DNA from: Variovorax paradoxus
GTDB taxonomy: Bacteria > Pseudomonadota > Gammaproteobacteria > Burkholderiales > Burkholderiaceae_C
NCBI RefSeq assembly: GCF_009498455.1
Contig: NZ_CP045644.1
Span: 2,607,001-2,671,000, forward strand
Length of the DNA stretch: 64,000 bases
Direction: 5' to 3'
Position numbers and translations under genes: made by a program. Shown here in pieces: positions 25,598 through 34,113 of the stretch (positions are counted from its first letter, which is position 1; each line of letters starts with the position of its first letter). The notes beneath the pieces are model-generated. The model saw only the letters and a program-made list of their open reading frames with translations. It searched no databases and was not told where the DNA came from.

Positions 25598-26356
25598 ATG
25601 GTTTTTCCCCTCATCACCGACCCGTCGTTCTACGCGGTCGCCGTTCCCGCCGTGCTGCTGCTCGGCATCAGCAAGAGCGGCTTCGGCGCCGGTTTCGGGT
25701 CGCTGGCCGTGCCGATGATGGCGCTGGCCGTCACCGTGCCGCAGGCGGCGGCCATCCTGATGCCGCTGTTGCTGCTCATGGACCTGCTCGGCCTGGCCGC
25801 GTTCCGGCGCGACTTCGACCGCTCGCTGCTGAAGTTTCTGATTCCGTTCGGGCTGGTCGGCACGGTGATCGGCACGCTGCTGTTTCGCGTGCTGTCGGCC
25901 CACACGGTGGCGGGCATCGTGGGTGTGTTCACGCTGGTGTTTCTGGCGCAGCGACTGGCGTTCCCGCCCAAGCCCAACGACCCGCTGCCGTCGCGCGCGG
26001 TGGGTGCGGTGCTCACGGCGGTGTCGGGCTTCACCAGCTTCATCGCGCATGCGGGCGGGCCGCCGATCAATGCCTACGTGATCCCGTTGAAGCTCAAGCC
26101 GGTGGTGTTCACGGCGACGATGGCCTACTTCTTCTTCGTGGTGAATCTCAGCAAGTGGATTCCCTACGCGTGGCTCGGCCTGCTCGACTTTCGCACGATG
26201 GCCACCTCGCTCGTGCTGATGCCGATCGCACCGCTGGGCGTGTGGATCGGCATCCGCATTGCACGCCGCATCGATGCGACGTGGTTCTATCGCTTCGTCT
26301 ATCTGGGCATGCTGCTCACGGGCCTCAAGCTCGTCTACGACGGCTTCCTGGCCTGA
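25598..26356 (+). CDS. TauE/SafE family sulfite/organosulfonate exporter-like permease
   Basis: 252 residues with about eight membrane helices and almost no loops. The family repeat is recognisable: GISKSGFGAGFGSLAVPMMAL near the N-terminus and GFTSFIAHAGGPPINAYVIPLKL in the middle, the duplicated motif of TSUP transporters. These move sulfite, sulfoacetate or other anions; the substrate here is unknown. The ATG at 25598 follows a terminator-like hairpin, so premature termination in its leader is possible. The gene converges with the DUF1428 gene at 26364. Confidence 0.88.
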   Translation: MVFPLITDPSFYAVAVPAVLLLGISKSGFGAGFGSLAVPMMALAVTVPQAAAILMPLLLLMDLLGLAAFRRDFDRSLLKFLIPFGLVGTVIGTLLFRVLSAHTVAGIVGVFTLVFLAQRLAFPPKPNDPLPSRAVGAVLTAVSGFTSFIAHAGGPPINAYVIPLKLKPVVFTATMAYFFFVVNLSKWIPYAWLGLLDFRTMATSLVLMPIAPLGVWIGIRIARRIDATWFYRFVYLGMLLTGLKLVYDGFLA

Positions 26357-26363
26357 GAAAGCA

Positions 26364-26726
26364 TCAAAGTTCCACGATCGATTTGAAGCCGCCGAAGATC
26401 ATCCGTTTGCCGTCGAACGGCAGGTTCTTCATGTCCATCATGGCCTCCAGGCGCGGGTCGGCCATGACCTTCTTGTTGATCGTGTCACGTTGCTTGCGCG
26501 ACTTGTAGGTGATCCACGAGAAGGCCACGGTCTCGTCGGCCTTGAGCTTCACGCTTTGAGGGAACGACGTGAGCTTGCCGGGCTTCACGTCGTCGGCGAT
26601 GCACTCCACGTACTCGAGCGCGCCGTACTCCATCCAGACCTTGCCGGCCTTGCGTGCCAGCTTGCGGTAGGCCTCGACGTTCTTGGTGGGAATGGCAACG
26701 ATGAATCCGTCTACATAGCGAGCCAT
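26364..26726 (-). CDS. DUF1428 family protein
   Basis: 120 residues, starting MARYVDGFIVAIPTKNVEAYRK, with ALEYVECIADDVKPGKLTSFP and ending DMKNLPFDGKRMIFGGF, as in DUF1428/YbaA-type ferredoxin-like (dimeric alpha+beta barrel) proteins. No catalytic function is known. It is the last gene of a run that begins with two VOC proteins and a DHA2 transporter divergent from a TetR regulator; such small barrel and VOC proteins often travel together. Confidence 0.88.
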   Translation of the reverse strand: MARYVDGFIVAIPTKNVEAYRKLARKAGKVWMEYGALEYVECIADDVKPGKLTSFPQSVKLKADETVAFSWITYKSRKQRDTINKKVMADPRLEAMMDMKNLPFDGKRMIFGGFKSIVEL

Positions 26727-26793
26727 GAGTGATCTCCTGAACAAGGGATAGAAACGTTGAAAAAGAAAAAGCGGGGGCTGCATGGCGCCGTCG

Positions 26794-28269
26794 TCACGAC
26801 GACGCCGTCTTGCCCGCCGCGCCCGAGGCCGACGCTGCTTCGTTGTTGTTCTGGGTGTGTCCCGGCGCGGCCGGGCGAAGCAGCAAGACCCCGATCAGAC
26901 CCGCCGCCGCCGCGAACACGGCGCCGACAAGGAATGCCAGGTTGTAGCCACCGTTGAGCGCCAGCGGCATCGCCGCGCCCGCGGTGGCCATGGCGGTGGT
27001 GCGTGCCGCCGCGGCGCTGGCCAGCACGGCCAGGCCCAGGGCGCCGCCCATCATGAAGGCTGTGTTGACCACGCCCGAGGCCAGGCCCGAGTCGCTTGGG
27101 TCGACCTCGCTCATGGCCGCCAGCAGCACCGGGTTGAAGGCCATGCCCGCGCCCAGACCGAGCAGCACCATGCCGGGCAGCACGTCGAGCACGAAGCTGC
27201 CGTTGACCGGTGCGCGTGCGAACAGCGCCAGCCCGATGGCCGCGAGCCACAGGCCCGCCGCCAGTGGCTTGCGGATGCCGAAGCGCATCACGATCTTGGC
27301 CGACAGGCCGAGCGAGAACACCGCCATGATCACGTTGGCCGGCAGGAAGGCCAGCCCGATCTGCATCGGCGTGTACTGCAGCACCAGCTGCATGTACAGC
27401 GCCGAGATGAAGAACCACGCGAACATGGCCGCGGCCCACAGCACGCCCACCACGTTGGCCACCGACACGCTGCGCAGCTTGAAGAGGCTCAGCGGCATCA
27501 GCGGATGCTTCACGCGTGCCTCGATGGCGATGAAGGCGGCCAGCAGCACCACGGCCGCACCGAGCAGCGCGATCGTCTGCGTGGAGCTCCAGCCCGCTTC
27601 ATTGCCGTTGACCACGCCGTACACCGCGAGCATCAGCGACGCGGTGACGGTGATGGCACCGGCCACGTCGAGCTTTTCGCCGTGCGCATGGCCGCGTGCG
27701 TTCGGCAGCAGCGCCACGCACAGCGCGTACACCGCGACGCCGATCGGCAGGTTGACCAGGAAGATCCAGTGCCAGCTCAGCGTGCTCGTGAGCAGGCCGC
27801 CCAGCAGCACGCCGATGCTGCCGCCGCCTGCGCACACGAAGCCGTACACGCCCATCGCCTTGGCGCGGTCGGCCGGCTCGGTGAAGAGATTCATGATCAG
27901 CGAGAGCGCCACGGCCGACACCACCGCGCCGCCCAGGCCCTGCACCGCGCGCGCCGCCACCAGCAGGCCCTGCGAGGTCGAGATCCCGCAGGCCAGCGAG
28001 GCCAGCGTGAACAGCACCAGGCCCGCGAGGAACACGCGGCGGTGGCCGTACAGGTCGCCCAGCCGACCGCCCAGCAGCAGGAAGCCGCCGAAGGTCAGCA
28101 TGTAGGCGTTCACCACCCAGACCAATGACGTCTCTGAGAAGCCGAGGTCGGTGCGGATCGAAGGCAGCGCCACGTTCACGATCGTGGTGTCGAGCACGAT
28201 CATCAGCACGCCCAGGCACAGCACCATCAGGGCGAGCCAGCGCTTTCGGTTGTCGAGAGGTTCGGTCAT
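26794..28269 (-). CDS. DHA2 (EmrB/QacA) family major facilitator drug efflux transporter
   Basis: 491 residues with 14 predicted membrane helices. The N-terminus has LDTTIVNVALPSIRTDLG with the acidic residue in helix 1 typical of DHA2 proton-drug antiporters. The motif A-like GGRLGDLYGHRRVF lies between helices 2 and 3, and motif C-like GGSIGVLLGGLLTSTLSWHWIF in helix 5. The C-terminal tail is Ala/Ser-rich. It lies between the VOC genes and DUF1428 on one strand, under likely control of the divergent TetR protein, fitting an inducible efflux unit. The exported compound is unknown. Confidence 0.93.
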   Translation of the reverse strand: MTEPLDNRKRWLALMVLCLGVLMIVLDTTIVNVALPSIRTDLGFSETSLVWVVNAYMLTFGGFLLLGGRLGDLYGHRRVFLAGLVLFTLASLACGISTSQGLLVAARAVQGLGGAVVSAVALSLIMNLFTEPADRAKAMGVYGFVCAGGGSIGVLLGGLLTSTLSWHWIFLVNLPIGVAVYALCVALLPNARGHAHGEKLDVAGAITVTASLMLAVYGVVNGNEAGWSSTQTIALLGAAVVLLAAFIAIEARVKHPLMPLSLFKLRSVSVANVVGVLWAAAMFAWFFISALYMQLVLQYTPMQIGLAFLPANVIMAVFSLGLSAKIVMRFGIRKPLAAGLWLAAIGLALFARAPVNGSFVLDVLPGMVLLGLGAGMAFNPVLLAAMSEVDPSDSGLASGVVNTAFMMGGALGLAVLASAAAARTTAMATAGAAMPLALNGGYNLAFLVGAVFAAAAGLIGVLLLRPAAPGHTQNNNEAASASGAAGKTASS

Positions 28270-28318
28270 GGAAGGTGCTTCCTGCGAAGAAGAAAAAAGG
28301 ACAGAGGGGCGGCTCCGC

Positions 28319-28738
28319 TCAGACCAGCGCCTTGCCGCCGTTGATGAGCCAGGGCGTGCCGAAGCGGTCGGTCACCATGCCGAAGCCTTCGACCCAGAAG
28401 GTCTTCTCGAAGGGCATGCCGACCGAGCCGCCGTCGGCGAAGGCGTCGAAGATGCGCCGCGCCTCGGCCACGGTGTCGAGCGTGAGCGCCACGCCGAAGC
28501 CCTTCATGCCTTCATAGGACTGGCCGGGCATGCTGTCGGAGGCCATGAGCAGGCCCTCGCCGTAGGCCAGCGACGCATGCATGATCCGCTTCTTGGCGTC
28601 GGCCGGCATCTGCTCGGTGCCGGGCGCTTCGCCGACGGTCATCATCATCTGCATCGTGCCGCGCAGCGTCTTCTCGTAGAAGCGCATGGCCTCGGCGGCG
28701 TTGCCGTCGAACGTGAGGTAAGCGTTGATGGGGGACAT
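28319..28738 (-). CDS. VOC family (PhnB-like) protein, copy A
   Basis: 139 residues. MSPINAYLTFDGNAAEAMRFYEKTL is the PhnB/glyoxalase-like opening, and GFGMVTDRFGTPWLIN is the typical C-terminal strand. The family shares the metal-binding beta-alpha-beta-beta-beta fold of bleomycin-resistance proteins and glyoxalases, but most PhnB-like members have no assigned reaction. It is the second gene of the operon divergent from the TetR gene, 53 nt after a homologue with which it shares overall pattern but limited identity. Confidence 0.88.
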   Translation of the reverse strand: MSPINAYLTFDGNAAEAMRFYEKTLRGTMQMMMTVGEAPGTEQMPADAKKRIMHASLAYGEGLLMASDSMPGQSYEGMKGFGVALTLDTVAEARRIFDAFADGGSVGMPFEKTFWVEGFGMVTDRFGTPWLINGGKALV

Positions 28739-28791
28739 GAGAGTTCCTTGGATGTGAGAGGGTGAGTCAACAAAAAAAGCAGGCGCGCACG

Positions 28792-29232
28792 TCACGCGAC
28801 GGCCGGGTCTGCCACCAGCAGCCAGCCCACGCCGAAGCGGTCGCTGAGCATGCCGAAGCTGGTCGTGAAGAAGGTCGGCGTCAGCGGCTGGATCACCTGA
28901 CCACCGTCGGCCAGCGCGTCGAACCACTTGCGGACGTCGGCGTCGTTGCCGGCCGACAGCGACAACATGATTCCCTTGAACTCCGCGTCGCCCGAGCAGC
29001 TGCCGTCGGACAGCATGAGTTCGGTTTGGCCGACGCGCAAGACCGAATGCATCACTTTGTCAGGGCTGGGCATGCCGCCGGCGCAACCGGCTTCGGCGTT
29101 GCCCTCGGGGTCGCCGGCCGGCGCCTCGCTGTAGCGCATCAGCTGCACGACTTCGGCGCCGAGCGCCTTTTTGTAGAAGGCAATCGCTTCGTCGCAACGA
29201 CCTTCGAAGGACAGGTAAGACTGGACTTTCAT
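28792..29232 (-). CDS. VOC family (PhnB-like) protein, copy B
   Basis: 146 residues, beginning MKVQSYLSFEGRCDEAIAFYKKALGAEVVQLMRYSEAP and ending SFGMLSDRFGVGWLL, again a PhnB-like VOC protein. A short insert with two Cys (NAEAGCAGGMPSPDK) distinguishes it from the next gene. It is the first gene after the shared TetR control region. Both VOC proteins may bind or modify the compound that the downstream DHA2 pump exports; this is inference. Confidence 0.88.
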   Translation of the reverse strand: MKVQSYLSFEGRCDEAIAFYKKALGAEVVQLMRYSEAPAGDPEGNAEAGCAGGMPSPDKVMHSVLRVGQTELMLSDGSCSGDAEFKGIMLSLSAGNDADVRKWFDALADGGQVIQPLTPTFFTTSFGMLSDRFGVGWLLVADPAVA

Positions 29233-29295
29233 GGCGTTTCCTTTTGGGTGGGTTACGGGCACAACGGGTCTGCGCGAAAACAATGGAATTACTTT

Positions 29296-29342
29296 GTGTA
29301 CACCGTCCACAAAGAATAGCAGAGATAATGGACAGTGTCCAC
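29296..29342. promoter_or_regulatory. Two copies of a 15-bp operator between the VOC and TetR genes
   Basis: GTGTACACCGTCCAC (29296-29310) and ATGGACAGTGTCCAC (29328-29342) are versions of one palindromic site, 32 bp apart from start to start, about three helical turns. The second contains the perfect repeat TGGACA-G-TGTCCA and ends 11 bp before the TetR start codon. A GATAAT -10-like hexamer lies at 29324-29329. The layout fits autorepression plus repression of the divergent efflux operon. Confidence 0.72.
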
Positions 29343-29353
29343 ATGGAGTCGCG

Positions 29354-30007
29354 ATGAAGCTCAACAACGTTCCCGAAAGCCTGCCGCCCGCGCGCAGCAC
29401 CTACCGCCACGGCGACTTGCGCCGCGCGCTGCTGGATGCCGGCATCGAACTGGCGCGGGACGGCGGCCCCAGTGCCGTGGTGCTGCGCGAGGCCACGCGC
29501 CGCGTGGGCGTGGTGCCGAATGCGGCCTACCGCCACTTCGCGAGCCGACACGACCTGCTGCTGGCGGTGCGCGCCGCGGCGTTGTCGGAGGCGGCCAAGG
29601 CGATGGAAGGCGAACTCGCCGTGCTGCCCTGCGACCAGCCGCCCGCCGACTTCGCACGCGCCCAGGTGCGCGCCATCGGCACCGCCTACCTGCGCTTTGC
29701 GCAGGCGCAGCCGGGGCTGTTTCGCACGGCCTTCGTGGTGTCGGAAGACGCGCAGGGCGACGTCGGTCCCGACGGCGCGGGCGCCAGCGGCATGAACCCG
29801 TTCGAGCTGCTGGGCGCGGCCGTCGATCGGCTCGTGGACGCGGGCCTGCTCGACCCGGAGCGGCGTCCGGGCGCCGAGTACCTCGCCTGGTCGGCGGTGC
29901 ACGGGCTGGCGCTGCTCATCATCGACGGCCCGCTGCGCGGGGTCGACGCGGCGGCCACGCATGCGCTCGGACAGCGCCTCATCGACATGGTGGAACGCGG
30001 CCTGTAA
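29354..30007 (+). CDS. TetR family transcriptional regulator
   Basis: 217 residues from the ATG at 29354, which has a GGAG ribosome site 7 nt upstream. The N-terminal helix-turn-helix spans about residues 20-65: YRHGDLRRALLDAGIELARDGG, then LREATRRVGVVPNAAYRHFASRHDLLLAV. The C-terminal domain (WSAVHGLALLIIDGPL) is a TetR_C-type ligand and dimer domain. It is divergent from the VOC/DHA2 operon and two operator-like repeats lie between them. An earlier in-frame start at 29231 would run through the operators and is unlikely. Confidence 0.92.
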   Translation: MKLNNVPESLPPARSTYRHGDLRRALLDAGIELARDGGPSAVVLREATRRVGVVPNAAYRHFASRHDLLLAVRAAALSEAAKAMEGELAVLPCDQPPADFARAQVRAIGTAYLRFAQAQPGLFRTAFVVSEDAQGDVGPDGAGASGMNPFELLGAAVDRLVDAGLLDPERRPGAEYLAWSAVHGLALLIIDGPLRGVDAAATHALGQRLIDMVERGL

Positions 30008-30023
30008 TCGCCGCGTTCAAAGC

Positions 30024-30518
30024 TCAGAGATAGATCTTCTGCAGCAGCTTGATCAGCGTCTCACGCTCGCGCGCGCTGAGGCGGCTGCTGGCTTCGGTCT
30101 CGAGCTGCACCACGGCCTGCTCGGCCTCGCGAATGAGCGTCTCGCCGGTCGGCGTGAGGTGCAGGCCGACGGCGCGGCCGTCGTGCGGATGCGGCCGGCG
30201 CTCGATGAGGCCGCGGCTGTCCAGCGCGGCCACCAGGCTCACGAGGTTGGGCGGCAGGATGTCCAGCGTGTTGCACAGCTGCCGCGAGGTGGCGCCGGGG
30301 TTGTGCGCCAGCAGCGAGAGCACCGAGAAGTCGATCTGCTTGAGGCCGTAGGGCGCCATGCGGTCGGCGAACACGGTGCTCACGATCAGCCAGGCGCGGC
30401 GGGCGTTGTAGCCGACCAGTCCTTCGAGCACGCGGGCGTCGAGCCGATCCGACCGGGGGGGCGGCGCGGCGGCAGTGTCGGTCCTGGCGGACGTTTTTTT
30501 CGCGGGAGAAGGAGGCAT
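30024..30518 (-). CDS. MarR family transcriptional regulator of the CoA-ester cluster
   Basis: 164 residues from the ATG 30516-30518 (the frame is open to 30554). After an Ala/Lys/Ser-rich tail of about 25 residues comes the winged helix: IDFSVLSLLAHNPGATSRQLCNTLDILPPNLVSLVAALDSRGLIERRPHPHDGRAVGLHLTPTG, with the wing motif DGRAVGLHLT. It ends the operon starting with the crotonase gene. MarR proteins in phenylpropanoid clusters usually release DNA on binding the CoA thioester; the likely operator is the AT-rich repeat at 36760-36782. Its ligand is inferred only. Confidence 0.88.
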   Translation of the reverse strand: MPPSPAKKTSARTDTAAAPPPRSDRLDARVLEGLVGYNARRAWLIVSTVFADRMAPYGLKQIDFSVLSLLAHNPGATSRQLCNTLDILPPNLVSLVAALDSRGLIERRPHPHDGRAVGLHLTPTGETLIREAEQAVVQLETEASSRLSARERETLIKLLQKIYL

Positions 30519-30554
30519 GCGGCGAGCGTAACCGCGCGTTGCTTTCTCGGACAA

Positions 30555-32294
30555 CTAGCGTGACGCCTCTTGTGCGGAATGCGCCAGTGCGACACCCTCA
30601 CAAGCCCGTTTCACGATGCCCAGCCGCATCTCGAATTCGGGCAGCACCCAGCGCCGGAAGGCCGCCGCGGCGCGAACGCGATCCGCATCAGCTGGCGCGG
30701 CCACTTCGATGCGGGCCCAGGCCCACGCCATCAGCGTGAGCATCACCACGCGCAGGAAGTCGTCGGCCACCTCGTACGGCAGCACGGGGTTGGCATGCGC
30801 CGCCATCGCCACCGTGGTGCCGAGGTAACGCAGCTGCGCCAGCCGGCGCTGCACATCGGCATCAGCCTCGCGCGAGGCATCGAGCGTGTCGCGCAATTCG
30901 AGCAGCACGGCCGACAGGGCCGCGCCGCCGTCGGGCAGCACCTTGCGCACCAGCAGGTCGATGGCCTGGATCTCATTGGTGCCTTCGTAGATCATGGTCA
31001 CGCGCGCGTCGCGCACCACTTGCTCCACGCCCCATTCGCGCACGTAGCCGTGGCCGCCGAACACCTGCAGGCATTCGCTCGCGCCGTGGAAAGCCTGGTG
31101 CGTGCAGGCGGCCTTGAGCACCGGCGTGACGAGCGAGCACCAGCGCTGCGCGCGTTCGTGCGCCTTGGGGTCGGCGTCGTGCGTGGCGATGTCGAGCATC
31201 AGCGCGCTGCGGTAGGCCAGCGTGCGCGCGCCGTCGATCCAGGCGCGCTGCGTGTCGAGGATGCGGCGCACGGCCGGGTGCTCGGCGATCAGGTCGGCCA
31301 CTTCGCTGCCGCGGCTCGCGGGCATGGCGCCGGGCGCGCGCATCTGGCGGCGCTCGGCGGCGTAGGCGTCGGCCTTCTGCCACGCGGCGTCGAGCAGGCC
31401 GATGCCTTGCAGCGCGACATGCAGGCGCGCCGCGTTCATCATCACGAACATCGCGGCCAGCCCGCGCCCGGGCTCGCCGACCAGCCAACCGGTGGCGTCG
31501 TCGAAGCGCATCGTGCAGGTCGGGCTGCCGTGCAGGCCCATCTTTTCCTCGATGCGCTCGCAGTGCACCGCGTTGCGTGCGCCGTCGGGCAGCACCTTGG
31601 GCACGAGCGCCAGCGACAGGCCCTTGGGCCCAGCCGGTGCGTCAGGCAAACGGCACAGCAGGAGGTGCACGATGTTCGGCGTGAGGTCGTGCTCACCGCC
31701 CGAAATGAAGATCTTGCTGCCGTTCACGCGCACGCTGCCGTCGGCCTGCGCCGTGGCGCGCGTGCGCACTTGGCCGAGGTCGCTGCCGGCGTGGGCTTCG
31801 GTGAGGCACATGGTCGCGAGCCATTCGCCGGTCGCGATCTTCTGCAGATAGCGACCTTTCAATTCGTCGCTGCCGTGGTGCTTGAGGCAGGCGTAGGCGC
31901 CGTGCAGCAGCCCCGGCGCCATGGTGAAGCCGTGGTTCGCGGCGCTGAGCCATTCGTAAAGGACGGCTTCGAGCACCGCCGGCAGGCCCTGGCCGCCGTC
32001 TTCGGGTGCGGCCGATAGCGCAGGCCAGCCGCCATCCACGAAGGCCTGGTAGGCCGCGCGAAAGCCCGGTGGCGTGACGACTTCGCCGTTGTCGAAACGA
32101 CAGCCGACTTCATCGCCCTCGCGATTGATCGGCGCGATCACCTCGCCGACGAAGCGCGCGGCTTCTTCGAGCACCTGTGACTGCAGCGCCTCGTCGACCT
32201 CCGAAAAGGGCGCGAGTGCACGCAGGCGCGTGGGCGCATCGAGCACCGCGTTCAAAAGAAAGCGGACGTCTTCGGGGCGGGGCTGGTAGTGCAT
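30555..32294 (-). CDS. Acyl-CoA dehydrogenase (DmdC-like long form)
   Basis: 579 residues from the ATG 32292-32294, the length of the long acyl-CoA dehydrogenases that carry a C-terminal extra domain (DmdC and relatives). N-terminal MHYQPRPEDVRFLLNAVLDAP is typical of that group. FAD-site motifs LTEAHAGSDLGQVRTRA and KIFISGGEHD are present, and the catalytic Glu is in MIYEGTNEIQAIDLL near residue 440. The reading frame stays open to 33011 over the next gene, but that part lacks any dehydrogenase sequence. It likely introduces a 2,3-double bond in an acyl-CoA of the pathway; substrate unknown. Confidence 0.92.
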   Translation of the reverse strand: MHYQPRPEDVRFLLNAVLDAPTRLRALAPFSEVDEALQSQVLEEAARFVGEVIAPINREGDEVGCRFDNGEVVTPPGFRAAYQAFVDGGWPALSAAPEDGGQGLPAVLEAVLYEWLSAANHGFTMAPGLLHGAYACLKHHGSDELKGRYLQKIATGEWLATMCLTEAHAGSDLGQVRTRATAQADGSVRVNGSKIFISGGEHDLTPNIVHLLLCRLPDAPAGPKGLSLALVPKVLPDGARNAVHCERIEEKMGLHGSPTCTMRFDDATGWLVGEPGRGLAAMFVMMNAARLHVALQGIGLLDAAWQKADAYAAERRQMRAPGAMPASRGSEVADLIAEHPAVRRILDTQRAWIDGARTLAYRSALMLDIATHDADPKAHERAQRWCSLVTPVLKAACTHQAFHGASECLQVFGGHGYVREWGVEQVVRDARVTMIYEGTNEIQAIDLLVRKVLPDGGAALSAVLLELRDTLDASREADADVQRRLAQLRYLGTTVAMAAHANPVLPYEVADDFLRVVMLTLMAWAWARIEVAAPADADRVRAAAAFRRWVLPEFEMRLGIVKRACEGVALAHSAQEASR

Positions 32295-32299
32295 CGGTC

Positions 32300-33292
32300 T
32301 CAGGACTCGGCAGTGAAGCCGATCTTCTTGACCAGCGGACCCCAGCGCTCGTATTCGGACTGCAGCGACTTCTTCATCTCCTCGGGCGAAGAGCCATGCG
32401 CGATGAGACCGACCGACAGCAGGCCGTCGGCCACGGCCTTGTCCTTCAGCGCGGCCTGGATCGCGGTGCTCGCGACAGCGATGGTCGCGGCCGGCGTCTT
32501 GGCCGGTGCGAAGAAACCGAACCACTCGTCGGCCACGATCTCGGGGAAGCCCTGCTCGGTGAAGGTGGGCACGTCGGGCAGGTAGGCGGGGCGCTGCGCA
32601 CCCGAGGTGGCGAGCACGCGCAGCTTGCCGGCCTTGGCGAACGGCAGGCAGTCGCCGGCGGGTGTGAGGCAGGAGGCGATCTGGCCGCCCACCACGTCGT
32701 TGATGCCGGGCAGTGAACCGCGGTAGGGCACGTGGCGCAGATCGGCGCCGGTGCTCAGGCCCAGCAGCGCGCCCAGGAAGTGCGGCGTGGAGCCCGCACC
32801 CGGCGAGCCGTAGCTGGCCTGGCCAGGGTTGGCCTTGGCCCAGGTGATGTAGTCCTTGAGCGTCTTCACGCTGGCCGGCACCATCGGGCCGACGGCCAGG
32901 CCGTGCGTCATCACGGCGCCGATCGAGATGGGCGCGAAGTCGGCGATGCCGTAGCTGAGCTTGGTGTAGATGTGCGGATAGGTCGACAGCGCCGAAGCCT
33001 GCGCGAGACACAGCACCGAGCCGTCGGCCGGCGAGGTCTTGAGCGTGTCGAGCGCGATGCGCCCGCCCGCGCCGGGCTTGTTCTCGACCACCGGGTTGGT
33101 GGCGGTGAAGGGCGTGTTGCCCAGCTTGTCGGCCACGCGGCGGGCCACGCTGTCGCCCGCGCTGCCGGCCGGGAAGCCGTAATAGATCTTCACCTGCTGC
33201 TGCACCGCCTGGGCGAGTGCGGCAAGGGGATGCAATGCGGCGAGCGCGGCGGTGCCGCCGAGCGCCGTCATGAGTTGGCGTCGAGTGGTCAT
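32300..33292 (-). CDS. Bug-type tripartite tricarboxylate binding protein of the CoA cluster
   Basis: 330 residues. The Tat-like leader MTTRRQLMTALGGTAALAAL is cleaved near ALAQ. VKIYYGFPAGSAGDSVARRVADKL replaces the usual VPFPAGG start, while VENKPGAGGRIA, HVPYRGSLPGINDVVGGQI and LPDVPTFTEQGFPEIV are typical. It lies in the middle of the catabolic operon, with only 5 nt to the dehydrogenase start, so its ligand is probably the aromatic or aliphatic acid taken up for this pathway. No TctA/B transporter genes are nearby. Confidence 0.9.
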   Translation of the reverse strand: MTTRRQLMTALGGTAALAALHPLAALAQAVQQQVKIYYGFPAGSAGDSVARRVADKLGNTPFTATNPVVENKPGAGGRIALDTLKTSPADGSVLCLAQASALSTYPHIYTKLSYGIADFAPISIGAVMTHGLAVGPMVPASVKTLKDYITWAKANPGQASYGSPGAGSTPHFLGALLGLSTGADLRHVPYRGSLPGINDVVGGQIASCLTPAGDCLPFAKAGKLRVLATSGAQRPAYLPDVPTFTEQGFPEIVADEWFGFFAPAKTPAATIAVASTAIQAALKDKAVADGLLSVGLIAHGSSPEEMKKSLQSEYERWGPLVKKIGFTAES

Positions 33293-33327
33293 GGTCTTGT
33301 CTCCTGGTTTTTAGGTGCGGACGGGAA

Positions 33328-34092
33328 TCAGCGCGGCGCCATGCGCAAGGCGCCGTCGAGGCGAATCACTTCGCCGTTGAGATGGCCGTTCGTCACGATG
33401 TGGCAGGCCAGCTCGGCAAATTCCGACGGCTTGCCCAGGCGCGGCGGGAACGGGATCGACGCGGCCAATGAGTGCTGCACGGCCTCGGGCAGCTCCAGCA
33501 GCAGCGGCGTGGCAAAGAGGCCGGGCGCCACGGTGCACACGCGGATGGCGTGCTGCGCGAGGTCGCGCGCCATCGGCAGGGTCATGCCGACCAGGCCGCC
33601 CTTCGACGCGCTGTAGGCCTGCTGCCCGACCTGCCCGTCGAAGGCTGCGACGGAAGCGGTGAAGAGCATCACGCCCTTCTCGCCGTTGTCGAGCGCGTCG
33701 AGCTTCGCGCAGCGCGCGGCGAACAGGCGCGCCATGTTGTAGCCACCGATCAGGTTGATGTTGACCACGCGCACGAAGTCTTCGAGGGGCGCGGGGTTGC
33801 CGTCCTTGCCGACGATGCGCTTGGCGCTTCCGATGCCGGCGACGTTCATCAAGATGCGCGCAGGGCCGTGTGCGGCGGCTGCCTTGTCGAGCGCGGCGTT
33901 CACGCTGTCGGTGTCGGTGATGTCGCAGACGCAGGCGACGCCGCCGATCTCCGCGGCCACCTTCTCCGCCAACGCGGCATTGCGGTCGAGCACGGCGACC
34001 TTGGCGCCCAGGCGCGCGAGTTCGCGCGCGGTGGCCTCACCGAGGCCCGAGGCCCCGCCGGTGACGAGTGCGGCTTGTCCTTCGATCTTCAT
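33328..34092 (-). CDS. Short-chain dehydrogenase, type II 3-hydroxyacyl-CoA dehydrogenase-like
   Basis: 254 residues. TGGASGLG at 11-18 binds the NAD cofactor and D36 follows beta-2 (VAVLDRN), consistent with NAD preference. The catalytic triad is S147, Y160 and K164 (AYSASKGGLVGMTLP). VCDITDTDSV and RVVNINLIGGYNM resemble the HSD17B10-type 3-hydroxyacyl-CoA dehydrogenases. In this operon it would oxidise a 3-hydroxyacyl-CoA formed by the crotonase. It follows the CoA ligase by 21 nt. Confidence 0.9.
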   Translation of the reverse strand: MKIEGQAALVTGGASGLGEATARELARLGAKVAVLDRNAALAEKVAAEIGGVACVCDITDTDSVNAALDKAAAAHGPARILMNVAGIGSAKRIVGKDGNPAPLEDFVRVVNINLIGGYNMARLFAARCAKLDALDNGEKGVMLFTASVAAFDGQVGQQAYSASKGGLVGMTLPMARDLAQHAIRVCTVAPGLFATPLLLELPEAVQHSLAASIPFPPRLGKPSEFAELACHIVTNGHLNGEVIRLDGALRMAPR

Positions 34093-34113
34093 GGGTGTGT
34101 CTCCTGACTGGGG

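Noticed and set aside
32295..33011. N-terminal extension of the acyl-CoA dehydrogenase
   Set aside because: The extra 240 codons overlap the Bug gene and show no dehydrogenase motifs.
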